Assembly: GCA_902806565.1 (NCBI GenBank)
Contig: CADCXA010000029.1
Span: 930,001-994,000 of the forward strand
DNA from: Hypoxylon rubiginosum
Taxonomy: Eukaryota > Ascomycota > Sordariomycetes > Xylariales > Hypoxylaceae
Reading direction: 5' to 3'
Length of the DNA: 64,000 nucleotides
Positions 34,150-44,892 of this stretch are shown here, in pieces (position 1 is the stretch's first letter; every line of letters begins with the position of its first letter). Position numbers and translations under genes: made by a program. Below the pieces are notes generated by a model. The model made no database searches and was not told the DNA's origin. It saw nothing but the letters and a program-made list of their open reading frames with translations.

Positions 34150-34917
34150 GTTCGCGAGAGTGAGTTTCTTCGATAACAGTCGAGTAGGGCTGATGCCGAG
34201 AAAGCCAAGGGAAACATCTCCCGACAGAATCAGGCCGTGCTGGCCAATATATTAAATCCGAGCCCTTCTTCCCCATCGGATCGCATTTACGGCAGCAGGG
34301 GGGGTATAGCCCTGGAAATGGGCCGATGATAAGATCTCTTAACGGTTCGATGGCCCACGTCGTCGGTCCCGAGGGAGCACAAGAGCGAAAGGGCCAAGCT
34401 CGCCTACCTACCGCTTAAGGCACTCGAGCGCGACACTGATTGGCGAACGGAACGGGGGCGTCGGGCTTGCAGATCCCCTCCGCATCTAGGAGAGAGGATA
34501 GGCCAGGGGTCGCGCAAAAAGTCTCACCCCCCAAAAAGTTGCTGCCAGATTCGTAACGAACAGGCATAATCGATTGGTCCTGCCGGACAAACCCCCCGTC
34601 GGGTTCCCGTACCTATTCCCAGCCGGTGGAACCGGGATAGCTCCCGCTTCATATGCCCATAGAGAGTGGTCGCTGGCCGCGTAGCTACGTAACTCGGTAC
34701 GACCAGCTCCCCAGGTAGTTCCCCAACGTATGTAGGTAGGTACGCATACATAGGTCGGTAGAGGTCGCCGGCTTACATGTGTGCTATTTCGCGGACCTCG
34801 AAGCTTGGGTCAGAATCGAGAGACATGCATGCATACGCGCTATCCGCTGCAGGTCTCGGGGGGAAACGCAGAATGCGGATCGCGTCTCTAGGTACCTCCG
34901 GCCGATTTTTCCTTTCT

Positions 34918-34950
34918 CCCCCCCCCCCCCCCCTTTTTTTTTTTTTTTTT
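34918..34950. repeat. C16-T17 homopolymer tract
   Basis: Sixteen C are followed without interruption by seventeen T. The lengths are prone to sequencing or assembly error. Confidence 0.8.
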
Positions 34951-36212
34951 CCTTTCTCTACACAACCGGGTCTTCGATTAAAACCCGCGCTTCAAAAGAC
35001 AATTAGTGTATTTTCTTTTTCTTTCCCTTGCGTGTATGCAAAGTCCAAGAAAAAAAAAAGCAATGAAATACCTACCCACTCGGTTCGCCTTCGAATGTCG
35101 GTGAGGGAGACGAAGGCGCGAGATCGTCGAAGCCGGTCCGGTTTATTGTCCGCGGACGCGGAAAAAATGCCGGCCAATTCGGAGGCTAGCAGCAGCCGCG
35201 AGACTTGCGCGCGCGTGACAATTGGGAGGCTCTATCTGCTACGATGGGCTTGTCCTTGCCACGCGATTTCTTGAAGCGAGTTTGTACTTACAGAGATGGA
35301 TAGTCGTCGAGTAATAAGGGGCTAATGTGATGAGTAACAGGAACGGAAGGGAGGAAATGCTGTCATATATCAGCCCGTTCGAGACCAGGCAAATAACTCA
35401 CAAGCAGTATAACGGACATCCTCTCAAGTTCAATCTTAGTCATCCCAATCACTATACCTACTTTAATTCGGTATATATGGCGTCTTTCTTATTAGAGACG
35501 ACCGCCGCTTATGAGAAAATTATAGGGTTTGTCGGGTTTCTAGGCAGAGAGTAAGTTAGAAAAGAGTATTTCCGACGCTGAGGTGTTAATATACTTATGG
35601 TAAAGAAAATCCAAACTAAATAGCTAGCTAAGCTGCGCTGTAGGATTCGTAGCGATACGTTCGTACGATACTTTCGTATAATATGTTCCCTTTCACCGCC
35701 AAGTCACGGCTCTAGAAAGTGTCTCGGCAGCATTACATATGCTGCTAACCTAACTTTTAATGTAGTCTAACGTATAGCGTTCGTTACAGAAAACCCAGCC
35801 TCCTGAGTACTTTCAGGACTTATATAGCATCACTATGCAAAGTAAGCAACAAGGGAAAGGCGTCCCTAAGAGAATCTACCGACTTGTCTTAAATATTACG
35901 AAAGATACAGGTCCGCACCGTAATGTGGTGTGATGGCAGTATAGCCAATAGACGTAGCATTATAGTAGGTAGGTAAGAAAAAGAGCTTGACCAAAGTCTT
36001 ATATCTACATGTAGGAGGTAATTTTGTCAAGTTAGCCTGGACAATGCCTGGTCTATTAATTTTGAGTTAAATAGCGAAAAGGGAAGACGAAATACTTAAG
36101 CTGTCTAAGCGCTCTTTGAATCTCACCTAGGTATATTTAAAGCGGAATTCTTACCTCCACCCTACAAGTACTCGGGTTGTTGTTAGAAGAAAAAAATGTT
36201 CAAGATTTTATG

Positions 36213-36343
36213 TACCTAGGTAGGTAACAACTTAAGGAGGTAGGTGATACCTTTGATTTGCCAATAGATCTGATATATACATAAGCCTGATATCGAAATA
36301 TTTAAATAATATTTTCTCTGTAAATACCTAAAGTACCTAGGTA
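36213..36343. repeat. Pair of TACCTAGGTA palindromes (interspersed motif)
   Basis: Copies lie at 36,213-36,222 and 36,334-36,343, the closest pair in the window. Other exact copies, all outside coding exons, start at 9202, 11,611, 16,478, 17,692, 24,910, 32,834, 38,593 and 62,102. One-mismatch copies occur near 36,125 and 63,273. Confidence 0.75.
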
Positions 36344-36824
36344 GCAAATCCACGTGGCCCGTGCAAGATCTCCTTTCATTGTCACGCTTTTCTCTATCTT
36401 TCTATCTTTTCAGCCCCCACTTACCAAGTAGGTCTCGACCTCTTACAGCTGTTGCTTGTTTCATTGTTTCTCCATTAAACGCGTTCGTCATTGATTGTCC
36501 CTAATTTCCAACTCACATGTACAACTTTAATCCATAAATCCATAAATCTCGGTACATGTACGTACCTGAAGGTGCCAAAAAGCCAAACTTGACCAACATC
36601 TTCGCGTTGCGACCGTCCAACCCATTTTGAACTCCAACATTCCATCACCTCATCTCGACAGAAACAAAGAAAAAAGATATACACGCATCAACACAAACGT
36701 TTGTCTACAGCCCGACTTTCTCATCGACGCCTATTTCAAATCTCTTCCTTTCCACTAGACCTCCTCGTCCTTACCCGCGTCGCGTCGCGCACCCACACCC
36801 GCACCCGCATCCTCATCTCTCAGG

Positions 36825-37673
36825 ATGTCCGACTACGCCTCGCTAAAGGTCCCCGAACTCAAGAAGCTCCTACAGGAGAAGTCGCTTCCCGTCACAGGCA
36901 ACAAAGCTGACCTAATCGCGCGCCTTCAGGAGCACGACAAGTCCAAAGGTAAACCACCATCCGATTCTGATTTTGCCACCATTTCTCTGTGCTGATACTC
37001 GGTAGCCCCTCCTGTCCAGGCTGAGGATGAGATTGACTACAGCGACGACGAAGTCCCGACTACTACTACAAAGCCTGTAGAACCTACTAAGCCCGCTGAA
37101 CCTACGGACCCCGCGCCACCTGCCACCGAAGAGAAGGCTACAGAATCTGTCGAGCCTGCAAAGGATGCCGCTGAATCCGCTCCGCTCGCCGACGAACCGG
37201 TTGACGCTGCTGCCCCCGAAGAGAAAGCTGAAGATGAGATTCCCGCCGTAGACTTCTCCGCACACCTGCCTGCATCCAATGCAGATGAGGAGACGCGCAA
37301 GCGCGCAGAGCGCGCCAAGCGATTCGGCATTGTCGAAAATGAGGAGGAACAGAAGAAATCTCAGCGTGCCGAGCGATTTGGAGTGGAGCAATCATCCCTC
37401 GCTAAGGGCCTCGATGCTGCACTGCCCGAGAAGAGACCACCGAAGCGGGGCCGCGAAGGAACAAATGCCGACGGCGAGCGAGGTGCCAAACGTCAGAATC
37501 CTGGTGGGCGACAGAGAGGCAAGGGCCGCTTCCGTAGCGCTGGCAGACCGGGCGGCGCTTCTAGAAGGGACGGCAAACCCAACGGGCCCAAGGGCAAGTC
37601 GAGCTTTATAGACGACCCGGCCGAAAAGGCCAAGGCTGAAGCACGGGCGAAGCGCTTTGCTGGTGGTTCCTAG
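36825..37673 (+). CDS. THO1: SAP-domain nucleic-acid-binding protein, Tho1/MOS11 type
   Basis: Join 36825..36948, 37006..37673 gives 263 aa. Residues about 4-38 form a SAP domain (ASLKVPELKKLLQEKSLP, then GNKADLIARLQEHD). An acidic Pro/Thr/Glu-rich linker with YSDDE follows. The C-terminal half repeats ERAKRFG-type elements (RAERAKRFGI, RAERFGV, DPAEKAKAEARAKRFA) and includes an RGG-like Arg/Gly-rich part. This is the layout of Tho1/CIP29/MOS11, which binds nascent RNA and DNA in the nucleus and helps mRNA export with the THO/TREX complex. The frame stops at TAG (37,671-37,673), but in the same frame another 27 codons follow to TGA at 37,757 and include SDPAERAKADTRARRFA, a further copy of the C-terminal motif. 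See the separate entry. Confidence 0.9.
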
Positions 37674-37757
37674 GGGGGTGCCCAGAATAGCGTTTTGTCT
37701 GACCCAGCCGAGCGAGCTAAGGCCGACACACGAGCGAGACGTTTTGCACCTAAGTGA
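37671..37757 (+). other. Possible readthrough or edited C-terminal extension of the Tho1-type protein
   Basis: After the UAG, the same frame continues GGAQNSVLSDPAERAK and on to RARRFAPK before TGA. The segment matches the last coded motif DPAEKAKAEARAKRFA at 11 of 16 positions with conservative changes (K/R, E/D), as expected of maintained coding sequence. No intron can remove the stop: the only GT..AG pair around it would be 28 nt and out of phase. Confidence 0.55.
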
Positions 37758-39451
37758 CGAGGTCTCCTCTACGCATCTTCCTCCATAGCAATTCGACGAC
37801 GTGACGAATGATTCTGGGCCAAGTTTAGGAGGTGTTCTCGACACTACTACCATTCGCCACGTTGCCCGTTTGCCCGCTGTACACTAGTTTTGTCCTTTTT
37901 GTTGGGGCTGCGCGTACTATAACCGTACGATTATCGTACCTGGTGGCTTACGGCTAGCCTCTTAATATCTCTTCACGTCGTTTCCCGCCCCCTCGCTGCG
38001 GTTTGAGCATGCGAGGTTAGATAATGTTAACGGTAAATCAAAACGTTTCGTCCGGATAAATCGATTCATGTGAACAAATACCGAGCTAGAGTGCAACTGT
38101 CACATCGGAACCTGATTTCAAGAATGCCTTCTCTAAGTACAAGAACCATGGCATGGTCACTCAGCACTACACGTTATCAACAATATATACAATATGCCTC
38201 GTTACGTAGCCATTGTTCCTTTCATCGAGTCGAGTCTCTGAGGTTTTCGATGCGCCAATATCTCCCTCATGGAATGACTTACAGGTGCAGAACAAGAACA
38301 TTGGGATCATTCAGCTGGTACCATCTTACCGCTTGGTCCTAGGGCGTTATGTGGAAGTTTTCCAGTCGGAGTCTGAACATATTACGTATAAGCCATCAAC
38401 GACTCGGCTAGCGTTTATCACTATAGGACGAGGGCGGACCTAACCGTTAAGAGCACCAGTGTTATAAAATGTACTGGGCTCTGTTCTCCTTGTGCAACCT
38501 TATATGTCTATTATGGTTGGAAGGGGGAGGGCATCCTATCGACTATATCAAGTTTAGCCCATGGGCGAGATAGTGAGTTGGTACCAGCTAAGTACCTAGG
38601 TACGTATGATGACCCGCAGCCAGGAGGCGGCTAATCTCCTCCAAGTGGCCTCGAGGTTAAATATCTCGGGGTTGAAACACAACGTCGATGTGCTACCCCT
38701 ATACGGCGAGCTTTGCAAGATTGGCCGAAGCTCGCTCAAACTTGGTTACGACGAATGAATTTACTCGATTTTTCTAAGGTTGACTCTATCCTATTGTCTA
38801 GAGGTATAATAACCTCGTGTATGTGGTAAGTAGTAGAATGTATCATATTTGGTAGTGGCAGGATATTCCCCCAGGCTTGAAACACATAATAGCAAGTGTC
38901 AGAATGTGTACCTTGTATACACCTAAGAGGTACTAATACACACCTCTCATATTAATTGAACGTGAACGCAAATATGATATCGACATAGTCCCGCAAGTCC
39001 TGCTCTCATCCAAATCGCTCAGTCCTTCTGCAAAACATTGTCAGACAGGACAGAGATTCCGAGGTATCAAACCCGCCGTTTCATGCGTCTTCCTCAGATT
39101 ATCGATTGTGTAAAGTAATAGGCTATGTGTTAAACAAAGAGATCATAGGATCCAGTTCTAATGCATGATACGGATACAGTTTACGGCCGGGGCAACATAA
39201 AGCAGACTTGGGTGTATATGTCCGCTTTCGTGTGGCTTTGTTCCTTTTCATTACTCCCGCAACTAACCTACTTATATCTTTCGACGCCTTATATTCTATC
39301 TTGCGATACACTTGTTATACGCTAAGAGCGAGTGTCTTACCCACCAAGGCCCAAATCTGTGTTCATTAATTTCCAGCACAACCTAGTCGCAAGAAGGTGT
39401 CCTAAATCGTCCCACAGGTCTATTAATACTACGCCTTGACCCAAACTCATA
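37758..39451. other. Intergenic region, no supported gene
   Basis: 1.7 kb with palindrome TACCTAGGTA at 38,593-38,602. A frame at 38,213-38,443 looks faintly protein-like (VPSYRLVLGRYVEVF) but has no start or family match. Nothing else is seen. Confidence 0.5.
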
Positions 39452-41257
39452 ATGGGCGACCCTAGCTCACGTTTACCCCTATTCCAGCCCAACAGCCGGT
39501 TTAATCTAAGGCCCCTTGATCCGCAACCGATACAATCTCCAATCAGGTCTGAGTCGCAGAAAAGAGTAGCCCTGTTGCTCTACGTAGAACTCGAGAACAA
39601 CGGGGATGAAGTTGGTTACCATTTCCGGAACGGGGCGAACTTGGAGGATATAACGAAGACTATTCTAGAAGATCCGGTTGGGGAATATTATGGGACTGAA
39701 GAAAAGACATATGTCTACGCAAATCCCATGGGGAAAGCTCTGCTCAACGAGTACGACGAGGCTATAGATATTATCAAAAACAAACCACCCTCGGCGTTTG
39801 TAAGGAAATATAGAGATGCCTTCGGGGGTGACGACGGCCAGCTAAGAAAGCCCGCTGACGTATACTTGGACATGAGCACGGCTATGTGCTTGGACTTCTT
39901 GAAGGTTCGCTTGCGAAATTTGGAGAGTACTGTATTACATTCCCTCCACCTTACCTTTGAAACCAGAGTCTACGAAGAAGAGAAAGTGAGACGCAAAAAG
40001 GTCAACAATATAACGGTCCACGGTATGCAACTCGAGGACGACGTGGGTTGGGTTGGTACGATCTCAAACATGGATGGAAGATTACCAGGAGACGCGGGCT
40101 TGGAGGCTGAGTTTCGGGATTTGGATGCATATGCTCGTGTAGCCTTCCAAGTCGCCTACCAAATAAGGGTCGAAGAAGCTATTTCGCTATGTATGCCTAT
40201 ATACGCCCCCCCCCCCCCCCCCCCCCACCCCCACACCCCCCAACCATCTTGTGTTGAGTTATGTATCTCTGGTTGGCTAATTGACAGCGTAGTGAAATTG
40301 GCGCGAGAAAGAGAGGGCGGGGCAAGAACCGAGGCGAATTATTGTTGCAGCCAAATCGTTCAAGTCATAAACAAATACTCAAAATACAGGTTGACACGGT
40401 TGACCCATATTAACTGGGACTGGAAGCCGATACTGCTACGTCAAGATTCCTGGACAAGCAGTGGCGGGACTCACTTGGACGATGCCTACGCGGATTTCCT
40501 TGAAGCCGCTTTCAGGATGGCGGCTAAGTATCAAAGCAACAGTTCGCCGACCACGACAGAGAGATCAGGATACGACAGCAAATTTAAAGAATTTATAAAA
40601 TTAATCGAACTGGATAAATTTCCGGAATCTCCTACTACTAACAATGACCTTTTAGCGGCGGCAACGAGTTTAAAGTTGGGCCAAATGAAAGTCGCCTCAG
40701 TAGAGCCGGAGCCTGCGCCTAAATTCAACCTCGATTCCTACGAGGGGTCCACGCTCGTTGGGCTCAGAAACCCTGTACAACCGTGGAACAATGGATTTAC
40801 GAGGAGAGTGGACTGGGAGAGCACAAAGCAACCGCCCCCGAAAAATACCGAACCCCCAAGGAGGGCTTCAACAACCCCATACAGACCCCCAAGGAGGACA
40901 CAAAACCCATGGGACATGGCCTCATGGAGATCCAAAGACGACACCGGCGGGCCAAGCGCCGGCGGGGTAAATGTAGCGCGGGCGGAGCGCCGGGGCGTCG
41001 ACTTGCCTGTCGACGACTACGACGACGACGACGAAGAAGAAGAAGAAAGAGAAGTCAAGGCCGAGGCCAAGGGCTCGAGCAAGGCTGCCGGGCGGCGCCC
41101 CGGCCGGAAGACGGCCGTCGGACCCGGCGCCCGCGGCAGGGCCGAGACCTTCTGGGGCACGCCGTCCATCCGGCGGCCCAAGAGGAAGGTTGTCGTCGAG
41201 GAGATCCTAGAACAGCCTACTATCAAGAGGGCGAGGTTTCAGACGGCGAGGTCCTAA
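39452..41257 (+). CDS. Hypothetical protein with acidic and basic C-terminal tail
   Basis: Join 39452..40190, 40293..41257 gives 567 aa. The uncut frame is also open (601 aa) but would translate a C21 run as poly-Pro; the intron GTATGC..GTAG removes it and yields AISLLKLAREREGG inside a predicted helix. The N-terminal 400 residues look globular and mixed alpha/beta, with YVELENNGDEVGYHFRNG near residue 35. The C-terminus is disordered: a Pro/Arg part (PPRRTQNPW), an Asp/Glu run (about 41,015-41,055) and basic KAAGRRPGRK and RRPKRK stretches that resemble a nuclear localisation signal. I recognise no family. Chromatin or nucleic-acid binding is only a guess. Confidence 0.72.
   Translation: MGDPSSRLPLFQPNSRFNLRPLDPQPIQSPIRSESQKRVALLLYVELENNGDEVGYHFRNGANLEDITKTILEDPVGEYYGTEEKTYVYANPMGKALLNEYDEAIDIIKNKPPSAFVRKYRDAFGGDDGQLRKPADVYLDMSTAMCLDFLKVRLRNLESTVLHSLHLTFETRVYEEEKVRRKKVNNITVHGMQLEDDVGWVGTISNMDGRLPGDAGLEAEFRDLDAYARVAFQVAYQIRVEEAISLCMPIYAPPPPPPHPHTPQPSCVELCISGWLIDSVVKLAREREGGARTEANYCCSQIVQVINKYSKYRLTRLTHINWDWKPILLRQDSWTSSGGTHLDDAYADFLEAAFRMAAKYQSNSSPTTTERSGYDSKFKEFIKLIELDKFPESPTTNNDLLAAATSLKLGQMKVASVEPEPAPKFNLDSYEGSTLVGLRNPVQPWNNGFTRRVDWESTKQPPPKNTEPPRRASTTPYRPPRRTQNPWDMASWRSKDDTGGPSAGGVNVARAERRGVDLPVDDYDDDDEEEEEREVKAEAKGSSKAAGRRPGRKTAVGPGARGRAETFWGTPSIRRPKRKVVVEEILEQPTIKRARFQTARS
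40206..40226. repeat. C21 homopolymer inside an intron
   Basis: Twenty-one C lie within the intron 40,191-40,292 of the preceding gene. Length is probably variable and hard to sequence. Confidence 0.8.
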
Positions 41258-42077
41258 GAGGGTCGAGGAGGACTGGGAGATTGCTTGACTCGGGGGGTAT
41301 GGGTTTTTTTTTTTTTTTTTATCTTTTTTTACCTACGTGTATCTCTTATCGGATCTGGAGGTGTCTACTGTTGGTTAAATTAGTTTGAATTTATTTAGTT
41401 TCAGTTATTCTATCCAACCGTTATTAACCTTATGCCATTGAAGACCTAACACATCTTCCGATGTAAATCTCTTGCGGAGGAAACCGTAATCTAAACAGTC
41501 CACCTTGTGCGTCTTTCTTTATTCTGCGTTGACGAGTGATGTATAACAAAGAAACACGAATGGAAGCACCGTTTAGGGAATAGGGGGCTCTCCATATCAT
41601 GACAATATGCGTTACACATCCACCGATTCCAACCGCGAGTCCTTGCAAGATCTTCTTCAAGTCTTCTCCGCTTAGGTACTTGACCGAAGCCGCCACAGTA
41701 TCGCCAAACCTATCATAAGGAAAGCCAGCCCTACAGCCTTCGCAATCGGAACGCCCCCCTTTTGTAGGTCTATGAGTCTAAAAATCAAGACGACGACGGA
41801 GATGGCGAGTAAAATGTGAACCGCAAATCTATCGAACAGTGCTCGAACGAGACCTAGTCACGTTTACGGACTTGGCGGCTGTGATGAGGCAACAATAGAA
41901 GAGGAAAGAGGTGGATGAACTATAGGATCGATTGCTAAAACTCGATGGCCGAGTCAGGGATAATATGAAACTTGCGTTCCAAGGGCAAGTCTATCACATA
42001 TGGCTTCGTACCTCACTGACTTCATTGAGACTTCTGTTTGACTTCTTGGCTATATTCAGTTAGATAACAGGCTGGAT
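41258..42077. other. Intergenic region with possible decayed coding sequence
   Basis: T17 at 41,304-41,320. A minus-strand stretch around 41,690-41,860 reads as a hydrophobic helix pair (ILLAISVVVLIFRLIDL and GLAFLMIGLAILW) but has no start codon or splice context. A plus-strand stretch at 41,911-42,060 (DRLLKLDGRVRDNMKLAFQG) is interrupted by TAG at 41,923. Both may be remains of the adjacent NLR relic. Confidence 0.35.
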
Positions 42078-42878
42078 ATGTCTTTTTCAGACGGCAACAT
42101 CCGGCATTCATTTCTCAAGGAAAGGTTTCAGCAAAGTGAGTATTCTTTGACTATACAGGACTTCACGAGGAAGGGCATGATCATCCATGTCCGTCAGAGA
42201 CTGCGCCAGAACAAGAAATTCAAGGTACTGAAGAACCATGATACCTTGTTTAAAGAAATAGTCACGATTGTCGCGGACCACGCACAAGGCGTATGGCTTT
42301 AGGTATATCTCATCACCCGTGATCTGGGCAACTTTCTGGCCCTCACCGTCCAAGCAAGACTTGTCAATTACGTGAGAGAAAAGCTGCAGTCTGACCGACG
42401 AAGAATCCAAAAGCGTGGACGACCTCTCTTGGACTACGCACTGCGCCCTAGGCGAGTGACCGCGATTAGGATGCCGTACCATTCGGATAGGGACGACCCG
42501 AGCGTCGATATAAACATGGTCCGGCTTCTCCTAGAGTACGGTGGCAGCCCAAACCAGCGAGTTCATCTGAACGACGGACGCACGGTGTGGGCTCTATTCC
42601 TGCTGTCGATGTGGGAGACGATAAATTACGGCGAAGGGTCTCCCGGTCTGACACGAGCGTGGTACGCAGCCTGCGAGCTACTTGTGCAGCACGGGGCTGA
42701 TTTCGACTGCTGGCTCGAACCTCATCCAAGCACGAGGCAATTGACGGCAGCTAGCATATTAGAGAAGGTCTTCGGGCGGGAGAAAGCTGCGAAGCTAACA
42801 GATCAAATGAGGCATGTCCAAGCGCAGAACTCGAAGGGCTCGTGGTTCCCAGGCTACCGGCTACCACGGCTCTTTTGA
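42078..42878 (+). pseudogene. Degenerate NACHT-ankyrin (NLR-type) fragment
   Basis: The frame 42,078-42,299 reads like the end of a NACHT domain: LTIQDFTRKGMIIHVRQRL, then LFKEIVTIVADHAQGVWL. It meets TAG at 42,300-42,302, exactly where relatives have Trp (GVFLWVYL). The same frame goes on VYLITRDLGN and then an ankyrin-like part (VNMVRLLLEYGG-type: DINMVRLLLEYGGSPNQR, ACELLVQHGADFDCW) to the stop at 42,876-42,878. The several hundred residues normally between NACHT and repeats are missing, and no N-terminal effector domain precedes it. TGG to TAG is a G-to-A change compatible with RIP or ordinary mutation. It is best read as a deleted, non-functional NLR gene. Confidence 0.7.
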
Positions 42879-43390
42879 CATGATCTTAATTCACGATTTG
42901 ATGAGGAATATTTCGTACAAGTATATCGTTCAACTATCTGAAAGGACTACTTACGATAATTAGTTTGAATAATGTCGATTTCAGGTTGTCACTCACAGAG
43001 CGAGGGCAAGCCGTCTTTTCAAGTGGTGTTTCGGCAACGTAGGATAATCTGAGCGTACCAGCTACTTAGCTGAGTATTCTAATATCGTGAGGCTTCAAGT
43101 ACCTATACATATGTTGCCGAAACAGCGCTTGAAAGGATGGCCTCGAAAATTCGAATGTGCGGTATGCAGTAAGATCAGTTATCCACCTCAGTATCTGAAT
43201 ATTAGGTGGAGATCTTAAGGAAATTAATAAATCAAATTGAACAAATCTGTTTGCTTGCTCGAAATTTCTTTCTTTCTCTTCTTTCGTAAATAACCATCGA
43301 CTCAAGTCTATCTAGTACATATATATAAGTATAGTGGAATTGTCCCGACTCGGTCGCAAAGTGTCGCAAAGCTGAGCGATTTGATTCGGA
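42879..43390. other. Intergenic region, promoter of the next gene
   Basis: 512 bp with no supported coding sequence. Confidence 0.5.
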
Positions 43391-44002
43391 ATGCCGGCCG
43401 ACTTCGAGAAACAGAGCTACTGGCACGAGAGATTCGCGTCCGAGACGTCCTTCGAATGGCTGGCATCGTCGCAATCTTTCATGTCCATCATAGAGCCCTA
43501 CCTTCAAGCCATTTGCCGGGAGCGTCCTGCGAGCATCCTCCAGTTGGGGTCGGGTACCAGTGACCTGCAGAACTACTTTCGTAGGAAGGGTTGCCTGGGC
43601 GTGACGAACGTCGACTACGAACCGCTGGCACTCGAACGCGGCCGCCAACTGGAGAAGGCCGCATTCGGCGACGTGAGGATGAAGTATGTCGTCGCGGATG
43701 TCACACAGCTCGACAACGGCCTTCCCCGGGATTGCAAGTTCAATCTGGTGGTGGATAAGAGCACCGTGGATGCAGTCTCCTGTGCTGGGGAGACGGCACT
43801 TCTGAGAATGGCCACCGGAGTTAGGAATCACCTCGCCGATGGTGGGTTCTGGATCTCTCTTAGCTATTCGTCAGCTCGCTTTGCTCTTGAGCAGCTGCCG
43901 TTCGACGTCGAAGTCGTAGCTAAGATGCCAACGCCGAAATTAAAGGCGAGTGATCCGGACGTTTACTATTCGTGTTATCTTCTTCGACCTAAAATGAGTT
44001 GA
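43391..44002 (+). CDS. eEF1A lysine methyltransferase-like (METTL13/EEF1AKMT4-type) class I methyltransferase
   Basis: A single exon gives 203 aa. The N-terminal KQSYWHERFASETSFEWL is the family's YWxxRY..E..FEW signature. Motif I ILQLGSGTSDL is at residues 49-59, the acidic loop NVDYEPLAL at 73-81, and the substrate-pocket motif DKSTVDAV at 122-129 (DKGTLDA in relatives). The length fits a one-domain small enzyme. Members methylate lysines of translation elongation factor eEF1A in the cytosol. The exact target residue cannot be told. It is flanked by intergenic DNA on both sides and shows no link to the cluster at the left. Confidence 0.88.
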   Translation: MPADFEKQSYWHERFASETSFEWLASSQSFMSIIEPYLQAICRERPASILQLGSGTSDLQNYFRRKGCLGVTNVDYEPLALERGRQLEKAAFGDVRMKYVVADVTQLDNGLPRDCKFNLVVDKSTVDAVSCAGETALLRMATGVRNHLADGGFWISLSYSSARFALEQLPFDVEVVAKMPTPKLKASDPDVYYSCYLLRPKMS

Positions 44003-44892
44003 ACGGTCCGAGTTACTTAGAATCGGCCACTCTGCCACTGGAATCAACTACTCGCAGTTCTGGTTCGCTTTCTAAGAGGTTTGGCACATAGTATATTATC
44101 GGGAGGGTCAAATCATATAGGTTTGGGTACGTATATGTGTGACTAGGACGAGGTTACATCTTGTTTGACTTGTTCCCATCATACCTACGTATGTACGTAT
44201 TTGCCTATTGTTTCTGTTACAATACACGAAGGAGATGTGCCGGGATTCCAGACGCCAGATGGGACGAGGTGTTAGGGTGTATGGGGGGGGTTTATGTAGG
44301 AGAATGGAACTAGTCTGCCAATGTGCCGCACTACCGCTTGACAAGGACGCCAAGACTGAAGAAGACAGACAGACAGAGACCGGAGCTTTTATTTCAGGCA
44401 CCTTGTTTTTTTTTAGCTGCGTCACCTAGACCTATACCCCACTATAAGCGGCAAACAGCTAGGGGTCTTGCTGGGTCTTGCTAGGGTTGTCTCCAGCGTA
44501 ACTGGTACAAAAACATCAACGATGACCTCATACTGCTTGTAGGATCCAATCATTCCAACGTGCCGTATATCCAATGCGCCCAATGCTTCTCGAGTTCTTT
44601 CATCTGGTGATGCAAGCAAGTCTTGATTATACATGATTGTATTGCGTATTACCTGTTGGCATCATTAGGTCGCATCTCTCTCCCTACCTTATGTACCTAC
44701 GTTAGATACTCTGACCCTGACAATGACAACTTCCATCCCCAAGATCTCCTGAGCTGTCCTTAACTGCCACGTCCATCTTTTCGCCCCTTGCCCTAATCTA
44801 TATAGGTGGTTATAATCCAATAGCTCCTAATGCCATCCATCCTGAGCTTTGCCGACTACTAGTTTGTCCGTTTACCTCCGAAACGAGAAAAT
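44003..44892. other. Intergenic region, no gene seen
   Basis: 890 bp. Only short frames are present. The last 200 bp are a CT-rich probable promoter of the Mug190-type gene. Confidence 0.5.

Larger units (their letters stand above)
34150..36824. other. Long intergenic region with homopolymer tract
   Basis: It holds C16 directly followed by T17 (34,918-34,950), palindromes TACCTAGGTA at 36,213-36,222 and 36,334-36,343, and a CT-rich probable promoter/5' UTR at 36,360-36,820. A 165-codon frame at 34,777-35,274 runs through the homopolymer and is not credible. No gene is supported. Confidence 0.5.

Noticed and set aside
34777..35274. 165-codon frame through the C16-T17 tract
   Set aside because: It translates homopolymers into Pro and Phe runs and its length depends on an error-prone tract.
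41430..41696. 88-codon minus-strand frame
   Set aside because: No family resemblance and no consistent continuation; at most debris near the NLR relic.
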